Assembly (NCBI GenBank): GCA_001873365.1
Contig: MNYZ01000111.1
Span: 43,129-107,128, forward strand
Origin: Oscillatoriales cyanobacterium CG2_30_40_61
GTDB lineage: Bacteria; Cyanobacteriota; Cyanobacteriia; Cyanobacteriales; Microcoleaceae
Reading direction: 5' to 3'
Length of the DNA stretch: 64,000 bases
A program made the position numbers and the translations under genes. Positions 35,701 to 44,604 of this stretch are shown piece after piece. The first letter of the stretch is position 1, and each line of letters starts with the position of its first letter. The notes beneath the pieces were generated by a model. That model saw only the letters and a program-made list of their open reading frames with translations. It searched no databases and was not told the origin of the DNA.

Positions 35701-37045
35701 GGGTGAGGGCTTGGATCAGTTTTTGAAATGCCCATAAAAAACAGTTAGGGGTTTCTTGTAAATCTAAATTATCGGCGATCGCAGGTTTGCCAATAATTCT
35801 TTCTAAATCAGGAATAATATCAATTAAAAGTTGCCCCTTATCCCCGACAAAATCTAAAATTTTTTGTTTCCATTGCTCTAATATTTCTTTTCGTTCTGTT
35901 AAAATTTGATGGCAAAATTCAGTTAAGGCTTGAGCTAGGGCAAAATAGGGAATATTGCGTTTATATTGATCAAATTTTCCAGAAATAAAAATTCCCCGTT
36001 TAGCCGTAATTGGTTTATAAATTTCCTGTACTAAAGCAGATTTTCCCACTCCAGAATAACCGGAAATCCAAATTAATTCCCGATGTCCTTGGGTGACTCG
36101 TTCAAAGGCGGTTAATAGAGTTTCCAGGGGTTGTTTTCGACCATATAATTTTTCGGGAATTTGTAATTTATCCGATAAATCTTGGCTTCCAAGTTCAAAG
36201 CATTCAATCACATCTTGACTTTTAACTTGTTCTAAACAGCGTTCTAAATCACTTTTAATTCCATAGGCTGACTGATAACGATCTTCGGCATTTTTTGCCA
36301 TTAATTTTAGAATAATTTCGGATATGGTTTCCGGTAGACTAAATTTAGTATAATGATCGGGATAAATAGGAGTTTTAGCAATATGACTATGAACTAATTC
36401 TAAAGGATCTTCACTGGTAAAAGGTAATCGACCCGTGACTAATTCATAAAAAGTTACCCCTAAAGAATAAAAATCACTCCGATAATCAATGGTTCGATTC
36501 ATCCGTCCGGTTTGTTCTGGGGACAGATATCCTAGGGTTCCTTCTAGGGTATTGGCAGAAATAAAACTGAGATTTTCTTGAGATAAAATACTGGCAATTT
36601 CAAAATCAATTAGTTTAATAACTTCCGTATTTTGATTCAAGATAATATTACTCGGATTAATATTTTTATGAATAATATTAAACCCATGGATTTGACCTAC
36701 AATTTTAGTAATCCCAATAGCTAATTCCAGAAATTCAATTAAGGTTAACTGACCCGCCAATTTTAGCTGGCTCAGGGACGATCCCCCAAAATCTTCTAAA
36801 ATCATCATGGAGTGATCATGATGGGACTCTAACCCATAAACCTTAACCACTCCTGGCAAATTTAAAGACTGAATCAGTTCATATTCTCGCTGAAACCGAG
36901 CCACCTGTTTTGGCGTGCGTCCCTGCTCTCCCAGGACTTTGAGCACCACAGGCCGTTGATGGGGAATCCAATAGGCTCGATAGACTAAACTGGTGGGGGT
37001 ACTATGAAGTAAAGTAGTTATGTGAAACCCTGATATGGTCAGCAT
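32744..37045 (-). CDS. Ser/Thr-kinase-like, AAA, GAF, PAS, histidine kinase and receiver hybrid
   Basis: A 1433-residue protein. Order: protein-kinase fold (residues 1-265), AAA_16-type ATPase with GYSGVGKSALVQEIY (about 300-560), GAF (about 655-800), coiled coil, PAS (about 835-960), HisKA with FLANMSHELRTPLNG (near 990), HATPase_c, and a C-terminal receiver (phosphoacceptor in LVIVDLVMPIMDG). The kinase loop is HKNINPSN (residues 126-133) where active kinases have HRD or HKD, and DFG is replaced by DFE (147-149), so Ser/Thr kinase activity is doubtful. Relatives usually have a TPR-like region of several hundred residues between the AAA and GAF parts. Here only about 70 residues join them, which looks like an internal loss. 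The downstream gene overlaps by 16 bases. Confidence 0.9.
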   Translation of the reverse strand: MLTISGFHITTLLHSTPTSLVYRAYWIPHQRPVVLKVLGEQGRTPKQVARFQREYELIQSLNLPGVVKVYGLESHHDHSMMILEDFGGSSLSQLKLAGQLTLIEFLELAIGITKIVGQIHGFNIIHKNINPSNIILNQNTEVIKLIDFEIASILSQENLSFISANTLEGTLGYLSPEQTGRMNRTIDYRSDFYSLGVTFYELVTGRLPFTSEDPLELVHSHIAKTPIYPDHYTKFSLPETISEIILKLMAKNAEDRYQSAYGIKSDLERCLEQVKSQDVIECFELGSQDLSDKLQIPEKLYGRKQPLETLLTAFERVTQGHRELIWISGYSGVGKSALVQEIYKPITAKRGIFISGKFDQYKRNIPYFALAQALTEFCHQILTERKEILEQWKQKILDFVGDKGQLLIDIIPDLERIIGKPAIADNLDLQETPNCFLWAFQKLIQALTQPQHSLVIFLDDLQWADWASLNLIKTLSQDESIQYLMIIAAYRNHELNLNPALKSTLEAIKITQDPGVEIILDNLSLSDINDLIADGLNCSTEASQSLAHLVYQKTQGNPFFTREFLKSLYTEGLLQFEYPTQLSWTQGHNKGKWTWDFEKIQAKNITDYQEICPKSSQEPQPINSPNSLDIASIFKASQALSREISIQHLLTKIMKIVVENAGAEKGYLILESNKQWLIQAYVTTVHDGVKVLQAIPIERINPETNTPEVCNSIVNYVIHTQDSLVIHQATKESKFISDNYIILNQPKSILCVPLLNQGKLIGILYLENNLMIGAFTSERLQVLNLLSSQAAISIENALLYQTLETKVTERTQALQQEILERKRIEQALRESQERLELAMRGANDGLWDWNISTGETYYSPRYQEMLGYTEQEFKPKIDEFIQRIHPEDQESVLDQIYKYIHHKYANYEIILRMQHKQGHYIWILSRGIGLPDRPGKMARIVGINIDITERKKVEEALKQAKEDAEAASRAKSEFLANMSHELRTPLNGILGYTQILKRSITPSEKDQAGIQVIHQCGTHLLTLINDILDLSKIEAGKLEISTKVVNLDTFLQGVIEICSIKAKQKGLAFIYQPLSQLPLAVEIDEKRLRQILINLLGNAVKFTDHGGVTFRIKVLEKLPNYSSFHQTIQFQIEDTGIGINPEQLERIFLPFEQVAEMSYRSEGTGLGLAITQRLIKHLGGNLSVESHPGKGSRFWFELSLPISTEIQTLSEANSLYSIVGFTGNKRRILVVDDKRENRLVLVDLLQPLGFEVIEASNGQEGLYQLENIQFDLVIVDLVMPIMDGFEMTRQIRSSPEFYDIPVIATSASVYQWDREQSHHAGCDDFISKPLEIEELFIKLKSWLKLEWEYDYPPEDLSQTPPENNVSLVIPSPEILSDLIKLAKRGRVLELEEEVNKLKQINPDLSLFAGQIKSLTQDFKLTQIKEFLNQCTIN

Positions 37046-37205
37046 TTTGGTTCAGTTCATGACTGTTGTAGGTTAGGATTAATCAACCTTGATCCGATGG
37101 TTAACAATCAACTGGATATCTCCTCTGCTCAAGCATACCTAATATTATCCTTGAGGGAGTGTGTTTTATATCACATTTATATTTCCGTAGAAAATTAAAT
37201 TTAAA

Positions 37206-38072
37206 ATGACTAATCAAGCTGGAACCCTTTATATTGTAGGAACTCCCATTGGGAACCTAGAAGACATCACCTTGCGAGCAATAAAAATTTTACAAACTGT
37301 CGATTGGATTGCGGCGGAAGATACTCGTCATACGGGCAAACTATTACACCATTTTCAGATTAAAACTCCCCAACTTAGTTACCATGAACATAATCAACAA
37401 AGCCGGATTCCTAGCCTAGTGGAATCTCTGAGTCAGGGACAGACAATTGCCTTAGTTACTGATGCTGGAATGCCAGGAATTTCCGATCCCGGATATGAGT
37501 TAGTTAAAGCCTGTATTAAAGCGAATATTCCGGTAATTCCGATTCCTGGGGTGAGCGCTTGTCTAACGGCTTTAAGTGGGGCGGGACTTCCCACAGATCG
37601 ATTTATTTTTGAAGGATTTTTACCCACCAAAAATAAAGAACGTCAACAACGTTTAAGGGTTTTACAAACCGAATCTCGCACCCTAATTTTATATGAAGCT
37701 CCCCATCGGCTTCTGGAAACCTTAGAGGATTTAGCCCTAATTTTAGGGGCAAAACGATCTATTGTAATTGCCCGGGAGTTAACCAAACTCCATGAACAAT
37801 TTTGGCGTGGAACCGTAGAAGATGCCGTACAATACTATCAAGATCACAACCCTAAAGGTGAAATAACTTTAGTGATTGCGGGTGTCACCGAAACCCCAAC
37901 GGTGATTACTGAGGAGCAACTTAAAACCGAACTCCAATCTTTACTCCAGCAAGGGATTACCCGCTCCCAAGCCAGTCGCCAACTCGCCGAAGCTACCTCC
38001 GTCCCCCGTCGCCAAATCTATCAAATTGCCTTAACTTTACCCGATGGCACGGAATCAAATATTGAGGTATAA
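37206..38072 (+). CDS. rsmI: 16S rRNA 2'-O-methyltransferase (C1402)
   Basis: A 288-residue tetrapyrrole-methylase-fold enzyme with GTLYIVGTPIGNLEDITLRA at the N-terminus, AEDTRHTGKLL, and the S-adenosylmethionine loop VTDAGMPGISDPGYELV followed by PGVSA. These are diagnostic of RsmI, which methylates the ribose of C1402 in the decoding centre. The C-terminal helical part (QSLLQQGITRSQASRQLAE) is the usual RsmI tail. Length is normal. It is divergent from the large hybrid kinase and followed by the beta-lactamase-like gene. Confidence 0.95.
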   Translation: MTNQAGTLYIVGTPIGNLEDITLRAIKILQTVDWIAAEDTRHTGKLLHHFQIKTPQLSYHEHNQQSRIPSLVESLSQGQTIALVTDAGMPGISDPGYELVKACIKANIPVIPIPGVSACLTALSGAGLPTDRFIFEGFLPTKNKERQQRLRVLQTESRTLILYEAPHRLLETLEDLALILGAKRSIVIARELTKLHEQFWRGTVEDAVQYYQDHNPKGEITLVIAGVTETPTVITEEQLKTELQSLLQQGITRSQASRQLAEATSVPRRQIYQIALTLPDGTESNIEV

Positions 38073-38173
38073 ATGATTAGGTTGTTGATAGTTGATCGTC
38101 AACCGTTAATTAATATAATCAAGTATCCTGCCTTGCCCTTTCTTTGTCCCATTATTCTATATTTTTCTTCAAT

Positions 38174-39409
38174 ATGGCTTACATCAACCAGCGTCGTCGT
38201 TCTGTGAGAAATTCTTCTGCTCCCCGTCGTTTTAATAGGCGATCGCCTGTTCAAGTTAAAACTAGAATTACCCAGGGATTCACCCGATTAAAATACTCTC
38301 GAATTATCTTTTTAATTGCCCTATTCCTAACCCTTAGCTGGACAGTGGGAGGAATATTAAAACTCCTATTCCCAGCAGCCAAACCTCAACCTAAAACACA
38401 AACAATTCCGGTTTCGGCTCCGGCGACAAGTCCTCAAAAAGTTGGGGATACGGATCAAACCGTTGTTTATAATATTAAAACGCCCCCTAATTTAGCCCAA
38501 AGTCAAGAGTTACAAATGATTATTGACGGTGCGGTTGATATTGCTAAAAACCAAGGATTACCCACGGAATCTTTATCAATTACCTTAATTAATGTTAGTA
38601 ACGCCTCAACCCATACCATCGCCGGATATAACAATAATACCCTAAGATTTCCCGCCAGTGTTGCTAAATTATTTTGGATGGTTCAATTTTTTGGCTATGC
38701 AGAAAAAGGATATATTCCCCAGGAATCCCCCTTTTATACTGACCTATCCCAGATGATGCGAATTTCCGATAATGATTCAGCCAGTCGGATTGTTGATGCA
38801 ATTACCCAAACTAAATCAGGGGAAAATTTAGATCCATCCGAATTAGATAAATGGGTAGAAAAACGTAGCCAAGTTAATCAATTTTTTGAAAAATCCGGTT
38901 ATACAGGGATTAATTTAACCACTAAAAATTATCCGATTACCGGAGTAGGAGAAAAACCCATAGGTAGAGATTTACAACTCCGAGAAAATCCCGTCTATTC
39001 CCAAGGAAATCGCGTCACCACCGACCAAACCGCACGATTAATGTATGAGATTTACACCAAACAAGCTATTTCTCCCCTAGCGAGTACGAAAATGGCCTAT
39101 TTATTAACCCGAGATTTAAACCCCAAAGCCTGGAAAAATATTGATGCTAACTCGGTTGAAGGATTTTTAGGAGAATCCTTACCCCCCGATATTTATTACG
39201 GGTCTAAAGTCGGTTATACCAGTCGTTCTCGTCAAGAAGTCGCTTTTGTGAGAACCTTAAATGATCAAGCTATTTATATTTTAGCCGTATTTGGAGATGA
39301 TCCCGCCTATGCAAAAAATCAACGGGTTTTCCCTGACATTTCTCGTTATATTTTTAATCGCTTAAATCAAACTTCTGAAAAAAACACCCGCAAAAAGTCT
39401 CGGAATTGA
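38174..39409 (+). CDS. Membrane-anchored class A beta-lactamase-like serine hydrolase
   Basis: About 411 residues from ATG 38174 (MAYINQRRRSVRN); an in-phase TTG at 38144 has no support. A basic N-terminus precedes one membrane helix (about residues 40-62), so the enzyme faces the periplasm. The catalytic part has SVAK (SxxK motif, residues near 165-170), SDN (in RISDNDSAS) and KVG where beta-lactamases have K(T/S)G. With all three motifs in order it belongs to the beta-lactamase2/PBP-like clan. Whether it opens beta-lactams or works on peptidoglycan cannot be decided. It follows rsmI by 101 bases. Confidence 0.82.
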   Translation: MAYINQRRRSVRNSSAPRRFNRRSPVQVKTRITQGFTRLKYSRIIFLIALFLTLSWTVGGILKLLFPAAKPQPKTQTIPVSAPATSPQKVGDTDQTVVYNIKTPPNLAQSQELQMIIDGAVDIAKNQGLPTESLSITLINVSNASTHTIAGYNNNTLRFPASVAKLFWMVQFFGYAEKGYIPQESPFYTDLSQMMRISDNDSASRIVDAITQTKSGENLDPSELDKWVEKRSQVNQFFEKSGYTGINLTTKNYPITGVGEKPIGRDLQLRENPVYSQGNRVTTDQTARLMYEIYTKQAISPLASTKMAYLLTRDLNPKAWKNIDANSVEGFLGESLPPDIYYGSKVGYTSRSRQEVAFVRTLNDQAIYILAVFGDDPAYAKNQRVFPDISRYIFNRLNQTSEKNTRKKSRN

Positions 39410-39436
39410 ATCAACTATAGCAAGTCTAAATGAATC

Positions 39437-39525
39437 AGGACTTACGCAAAACAACCATATCTAGTAGGGGCGAACGGCTGTTCGCCCCTACAGATGGTGT
39501 ATAATTGGTATTATGCGTAAGTCCT
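39437..39525. mobile_element. MITE-like palindromic element, family C, copy 1
   Basis: The 89-bp element has perfect 12-base inverted ends, AGGACTTACGCA (39437-39448) and TGCGTAAGTCCT (39514-39525). Inside is a second perfect hairpin, TAGGGGCGAAC with GTTCGCCCCTA (39465-39490). It lies between the beta-lactamase-like gene and the end of the convergent transglutaminase gene, where it could also act as a terminator. A relative with the same ends is at 62348-62447. Confidence 0.85.
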
Positions 39526-39532
39526 AGAAATG

Positions 39533-42500
39533 TTAGGGAATTTGGCGCAAATCTAAGGTTAAAGGATATTCGGGATTAAATTTTAAAGGCGCAACTTTAA
39601 TCAATCCAGATGTGTGACCCATGGCTACAAATCGTTCTAACATTCGACTTTCTGCTTCTCGATGATTAACCGGAAATTGTTGATAGATTTTGGCATTAGG
39701 CGGAGTGACAAAATAGGTACAACCCCCAATTGAACGGTATGACCAAGTATCAACAATATCAAAAATTAAGGGATCATGGGGAGCAATCGCAGGATGCAAT
39801 AAAGAGGTATAGCGTCGCGCCCGAAACCGCACCGCCCCTACATATTCCCCCGGATTTCCCGTGGATTTTAAGGGTACGGGACGACCCTGACAGGTAACAA
39901 TATATCGAGCCGAATAACTATCAAGATTAGCCGAATTTCCTAGGGCATTTTTTAATAGAATTTGTACCCTTTCCATTGAGGAATCAACATAACGGGCTGT
40001 GCTTCCCGATGTCGTTTCTTCTCCTAAAACGTGCCAAGGTTCAATTCCATGACGCAGTTCTAATTCTACCCCTTCTTTGATAATTTCTCCATAACGGGGA
40101 AACCGAAATTCCAGAAAAGGTGCAAACCAAGTAAAATCAAAGTGATAACCAACGGTTTTTAAGTCCTCAATAATAGTTTTTAAATCCTCTCCTAAATAAT
40201 GGGGTAACATAAATCGATCATGGAGAGTCGTACCCCAACGAATTAAGGGCTGGGTGTAGGGTCTTTCCCAGAACCAAGCCACTAACCCCCGAATTAATAA
40301 CATTTGTAATAGGTTCATCTGGGGATGGGGAGGCATGGCAAAAGCCCGAAATTCTAATAATCCTAATTGATTTCTAGGGTTTTCAATCGGGTATAATTTA
40401 TCAATACAAAAAGCCGACCTATGGGTATTTCCGGTAATATCAATTAACAAGTTTCTTAATAATCTATCCACTAATTCAGGTGGAATATGGGCTTCATATT
40501 TTAACTGTTGAAAGGCAATTTCTAACTCATATAAACTTTCGTGTCTAGCTTCATCCACCCGGGGAGATTGACTGGTAGGCCCGACAAATAAATCACAGAA
40601 CAAAAATGATAAACAGGGGTGATTTTGCCAATAGCTAATTAAACTTCTTAATAAATCGGGACGACGCAATAAAGGACTATCATAAACGGTTTTTCCACCT
40701 AGGGTAACATGGGCTCCTCCCCCGGTAGGAATTCGTCGTCCATCTAATAGATATTTTTCCGTTCCTAAACGGGATAATCTAGCTTCTTCATATAAAATAG
40801 TAGTAATTTCGACTAATTCTTGCCAGTTAGAGGCGGGATGAATATTAACTTCAATCACTCCGGGGTCTGGGGTAATTTGAAATCCGATTATTCCTGCATT
40901 AACTGGGGGTGTATATCCTTCTATTAGGACTGAATATTTGAGTTGAGCAGTGGTATTTTCAATGACGGTAACTAAATCAACAAAACTTCTAGGGGAAGAA
41001 ATTGGAGGTAAAAAAACATAAATTTTTCCCTGTCTAACTTCTACACTTAAAGCCACCCGAATCGAATTAATTGCCGATTCTAAGGGTTCAAAACTGGGAA
41101 TAATTGGAGCATGGGTTAGGGGAAGAATGGCCTCCTGTTCCAGTGGATCATTTTGCCAATTCAAAGAACTTAAAGGCAGACGAAATCCTATGGGAGAACT
41201 TCCGGTTAAAAGTTCTATTTTATTGGGGGTAGGCAGTCGCCATTGACAACTACTCCAATAAATATTTTCCTGTCTTTCAATGGATAAAATTGGTAATGTA
41301 TATCCGGCTATAATATTAGAATTTGGTTCATAGGCTGAAATAATACAATCGGATTTAACACCTAAATTTCTAACTAAATATTCAATAAAAATCTCAGCAT
41401 TTTTTGAGGTATAATTATAGTCTTGCTCCTCCTGGGCATAGAGGTCTGGATTCTGCCATAAAGGGATGCCATCTTTTCTCCAATAGCAACCTAAAGCCCA
41501 TCTGGGCAAGGATTCGCCCGGATAGGATTTTCCTAATCCATAATGGAGTAATCCACCTTTTTGAGCAAATTTAGCTTCTAATCGGTTCAGTAGTTGCCCG
41601 GCAATTTTGCGCTTTTCTTCTCCTAATGCGGCAATTCGCCATTGGGAAGATTCAAAATCATCAATTGAAACAAATGTGGGTTCTCCCCCCATGGTTAAAC
41701 CCACATTTAAACGGTGTAAGTTGTCTTCAATAATTTCCCCTAAATCATTAATTTTTTGCCATTGTTCTTTTGTATAAGGTTTTGTTACCCTGGGGATTTC
41801 GTGATAACGAGAAACCGTTACCGAAAAGTCTAGTTTTGACTCACAAGGTTCAATAGTTCCCCGGACTGGCGACCCATCCTGGGGGTCAGCCACACAAACT
41901 AAAGGAATATGACCTTCGGCAGTCATTAAACCCGAGGTAGGGTCAAGTCCAATCCAACCCGCACCCGGCAGATAAACCTCCGCCCAGGCGTGTAAATCCC
42001 CGTTATCATAAACTGGCCCCGGTGCTCCATCTAGGGGGGGAATATCATTAGTTAGTTGAATTAAATATCCCGAAACAAATCGAGCCGCTAATCCATAATG
42101 TCGTAAAATTTGGACGAATAACCATCCCGTATCTCGACAGGAACCGATTTTTTTATTTAGGGTTTCTTCTCCGGTTTGGATTCCGGGTTCTAATCTGATT
42201 TGATATTGAATATCTTGGGATAGTTTTTGGCTTAAATCTAGTAAAAAATTAGAAGTATAAACATCCTGTTGACGATGAATTTCTACCCAATTTGTTAGTA
42301 ATTCTCCCGATTCCGTAATCTCTAAAAATGGACTTAGTTCTTTGGCTAGACGGGGTTCATATTCAAAGGGATAGTTGGTAGCGTAGCTTTCAATTAAAAA
42401 ATTAAACGGATTAATTGGTTGAATTTTGGCAATTAAATCAACTTCAATTTTAAAATAATCGGTGGTTTGGGGAAAGTTAACCTTAGCCAAAAAATTCCCA

Positions 42501-42676
42501 TCATGATCCTGTAACCAGGTTAGTTGATAGTCGGAGGGGAAGATATTTAGGGCATAACTTAATATTGGTGTCCGACAATGGGGAGCAGGACGCAAGCCAA
42601 TGGTCTGAGGGCCAACAATAACCGGACGTTCAAACTGATAGGAAATCTGATGGTTAAGACTAACTTTAATAGACAT
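39533..42676 (-). CDS. Transglutaminase-like protein with DUF2126 domain
   Basis: A 1047-residue protein in three parts. An N-terminal bacterial-transglutaminase domain (residues 1-90) leads to a transglutaminase core (about 150-260) with the Cys in KIGSCRDTGWLFVQIL, the His in DLHAWAEVYLPGAGWIGLDPT and a following Asp. DUF2126 makes up the rest (MGGEPTFVSIDD, then GGAHVTLGG, and the C-terminal SYRSIGGCTYFVTPP). Such fusions are widespread in cyanobacteria and proteobacteria; they often sit with circularly permuted ATP-grasp and alpha-E genes, which are not here. All catalytic residues are visible. The substrate is unknown; it may modify or cleave a peptide or isopeptide bond. Confidence 0.9.
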   Translation of the reverse strand: MSIKVSLNHQISYQFERPVIVGPQTIGLRPAPHCRTPILSYALNIFPSDYQLTWLQDHDGNFLAKVNFPQTTDYFKIEVDLIAKIQPINPFNFLIESYATNYPFEYEPRLAKELSPFLEITESGELLTNWVEIHRQQDVYTSNFLLDLSQKLSQDIQYQIRLEPGIQTGEETLNKKIGSCRDTGWLFVQILRHYGLAARFVSGYLIQLTNDIPPLDGAPGPVYDNGDLHAWAEVYLPGAGWIGLDPTSGLMTAEGHIPLVCVADPQDGSPVRGTIEPCESKLDFSVTVSRYHEIPRVTKPYTKEQWQKINDLGEIIEDNLHRLNVGLTMGGEPTFVSIDDFESSQWRIAALGEEKRKIAGQLLNRLEAKFAQKGGLLHYGLGKSYPGESLPRWALGCYWRKDGIPLWQNPDLYAQEEQDYNYTSKNAEIFIEYLVRNLGVKSDCIISAYEPNSNIIAGYTLPILSIERQENIYWSSCQWRLPTPNKIELLTGSSPIGFRLPLSSLNWQNDPLEQEAILPLTHAPIIPSFEPLESAINSIRVALSVEVRQGKIYVFLPPISSPRSFVDLVTVIENTTAQLKYSVLIEGYTPPVNAGIIGFQITPDPGVIEVNIHPASNWQELVEITTILYEEARLSRLGTEKYLLDGRRIPTGGGAHVTLGGKTVYDSPLLRRPDLLRSLISYWQNHPCLSFLFCDLFVGPTSQSPRVDEARHESLYELEIAFQQLKYEAHIPPELVDRLLRNLLIDITGNTHRSAFCIDKLYPIENPRNQLGLLEFRAFAMPPHPQMNLLQMLLIRGLVAWFWERPYTQPLIRWGTTLHDRFMLPHYLGEDLKTIIEDLKTVGYHFDFTWFAPFLEFRFPRYGEIIKEGVELELRHGIEPWHVLGEETTSGSTARYVDSSMERVQILLKNALGNSANLDSYSARYIVTCQGRPVPLKSTGNPGEYVGAVRFRARRYTSLLHPAIAPHDPLIFDIVDTWSYRSIGGCTYFVTPPNAKIYQQFPVNHREAESRMLERFVAMGHTSGLIKVAPLKFNPEYPLTLDLRQIP

Positions 42677-42740
42677 TTTTTAGATATATTAGATCTGCAA
42701 TATTAGCTCGTTACTAATAACTGTTAACCAATAACTGTTA

Positions 42741-42763
42741 ACTGATGACTGATGACTGATGAC
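42741..42763. repeat. ACTGATG tandem heptamers
   Basis: Three perfect copies of the 7-base unit ACTGATG, preceded by a partial heptamer series (AATAACTGTTAACC), lie between the transglutaminase start and the end of the zinc-ribbon gene. Confidence 0.75.
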
Positions 42764-43312
42764 TTACAACTGATGGCCACAATTAGAACAAAATCGGTCT
42801 TCCGGTTGTACCGATGTTCCACATTGACTACAAAAAGATTTGGCTGCTGCTGCCGGTGAACCCATACGCAGTTCCATATTGCCCATTTGCATGGACATCG
42901 GGTTCATGTTCATCTCCATATCCCCCATTTTTAGGTTCATGGGTTTCATGGGTTCCATGGGTTTCATGGCCATGGGTTCCATGGGTTGTATTCCCGGCAC
43001 AACAGGTAAGCTGGGGACTTCCTGAACCGTTAGTGCCTTAGAGTCTGCCGCCAAGGGCATTTCACCCAGGAGACTCACACTACTCCCTTGAATTTGTAAC
43101 ATCCTTTCCCCCTGTTCGGATGTCACTTTGAGTACCATTCCGCGAGGAGTTTGAAACACCTGGGGAGGTGACGTCCAAACTCCGGTGGTAAAACTGCTGC
43201 TGGCTTGTTGCTGTTGTCCAGGGCCACTGCTAATCAGGGTGACAACAGTTTGTGCAGCCTGATTTTCTAAATAAACGCTTTGACCTGCCCCTAGCTGGCA
43301 TACATAGGCCAT
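42764..43312 (-). CDS. Methionine-rich protein with C-terminal zinc ribbon
   Basis: A 182-residue protein. The first 95 residues are beta-rich and soluble (GAGQSVYLENQAAQTVVTLI). Residues about 108-152 are extraordinarily rich in methionine (for example MEPMAMKPMEPMKPMNLKMG), and the C-terminus is a zinc ribbon with two Cys pairs (FCSQCG ... FCSNCGHQL). No signal peptide is present. Methionine-rich stretches can bind Cu(I) or serve as oxidant sinks; this is inference. I do not recognise a named family beyond the zinc ribbon. The stretch is built from short direct repeats of ATGGAACCCATG-like units, so it may vary in length between strains. Confidence 0.7.
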   Translation of the reverse strand: MAYVCQLGAGQSVYLENQAAQTVVTLISSGPGQQQQASSSFTTGVWTSPPQVFQTPRGMVLKVTSEQGERMLQIQGSSVSLLGEMPLAADSKALTVQEVPSLPVVPGIQPMEPMAMKPMEPMKPMNLKMGDMEMNMNPMSMQMGNMELRMGSPAAAAKSFCSQCGTSVQPEDRFCSNCGHQL

Positions 43313-43404
43313 AGGAAGGCTCCTTTGTCAACTCTATAGTGTTATTGTGCATTGTAGGGTTGAGTTTCTCAAAGGATGGAGTTTCTTAACAATTGTATTA
43401 GAAA

Positions 43405-44421
43405 CTACTCAGAGAAAAAATTAAAAACGATCCATTCTCCATCAACAATTGCGATCGCTCCCCCAGGAAAAGGGTCAGTTTGAGTCCGGTTTGGGGCATC
43501 AATTAAAGCGATTAATTTTTCAATTTGTTCAAAATTAGCAGATTTTTGCATTACTTTTTCTAAGACTTTTCGACTAACTCGACGTTGGATGGCTTCATGG
43601 GTTTGGCGCAGGACTAAACGATTAATTTTTAATTGATTTTGACTGTCATTTTCCCAGCATACAACCTGTTGAAATAGGGTTTCTGTTACTGCTTCTAAAT
43701 AGTTAACTTCCGATCGCAATAATTCTGCGGTTTGAGCCAAATGGGATTCGACTTGGGGGTTAAAATGGGTTTGTAAATAGGGTAAAACTTCGTGACGAAT
43801 CCGGTTGCGAGCATAGTGCAAATCATCATTGGTACTATCTACCCAAATTTTTAGGGATTTTTCTTGACAAAAATGCCCGGTTTGTTCCCGAGTAATTTCT
43901 AATAAAGGACGAACTAAAGTTATCGAATTTGTTGATATTGAATCCAGAGGACGTTGCCAAGTCAAGGCTTGTAAACCATCGGAGCCACTGCCTCGAATTA
44001 AATTATAAAGTAGAGTTTCAGCGCGATCGCTTTTGGTATGACCTGTAACAATATAAGCATAATTATGGCTTTGGGCAATTTCAGTTAAAACCTGATAACG
44101 CCATTCCCTAGCGGCGGCTTCTGTAGCGGGAATAATAGCAGCAGTTTCTCGATAAAAGGGAATCTGCCAATGATTAGCTAATTGTTCAATATAATCGGCA
44201 TTAGCTTGGGAATCAGAACGCCAACGATGATCGCAATTAACCATGGCAATTTGCCAATGCCATTTAGGTTGTAAATCTAATAATAATTGAATTAAACATA
44301 AAGAATCCTGTCCCCCCGATACCGCCACTAATAACCGTTGAGATCCAGGTAAAATATTACGAGCGCGTAGGGTACGATGGAGTTGGGTATGTAAGCAAGT
44401 CCACTCGGAAAGATTAGACAT
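43405..44421 (-). CDS. tilS: tRNA(Ile)-lysidine synthase
   Basis: A 338-residue N-type ATP pyrophosphatase with the PP-loop VAVSGGQDSLCLIQLL and downstream segments NCDHRWRSDSQANADYI, TGHTKSDRAETLLYNLIRGSG and ARNRIRHEVLP. These identify TilS, which puts lysidine at the wobble position of the AUA-reading tRNA(Ile2). It is the short form of TilS, without the long C-terminal tRNA-binding extension of E. coli, as is usual in cyanobacteria. It is transcribed alone. Confidence 0.95.
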   Translation of the reverse strand: MSNLSEWTCLHTQLHRTLRARNILPGSQRLLVAVSGGQDSLCLIQLLLDLQPKWHWQIAMVNCDHRWRSDSQANADYIEQLANHWQIPFYRETAAIIPATEAAAREWRYQVLTEIAQSHNYAYIVTGHTKSDRAETLLYNLIRGSGSDGLQALTWQRPLDSISTNSITLVRPLLEITREQTGHFCQEKSLKIWVDSTNDDLHYARNRIRHEVLPYLQTHFNPQVESHLAQTAELLRSEVNYLEAVTETLFQQVVCWENDSQNQLKINRLVLRQTHEAIQRRVSRKVLEKVMQKSANFEQIEKLIALIDAPNRTQTDPFPGGAIAIVDGEWIVFNFFSE

Positions 44422-44604
44422 GAATAGAAGGAATAAGCAAAGGGCCCAGAACAGGATTTAGAAGCCTCTGAACGTCCTAACTTTACAAAATCTTTACATA
44501 AATAGAACTAAGATGTCTTAATTCTTCACAAAACCCCCCTGACTTTTACAGAGTATAGAGGTTAGGATCAACACCTAGCTCAGATAGCACCCATCCCTTT
44601 ATCC
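44422..44604. other. Left part of the tilS to glycan-cluster spacer
   Basis: The 460-base gap between the divergent tilS and the first gene of the glycan run holds a mobile element at 44605-44761 and otherwise AT-rich sequence. TTTACATAAATAGAACTAAGAT (near 44492) has promoter-like character but no clear consensus. I see no RNA gene. Confidence 0.4.
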
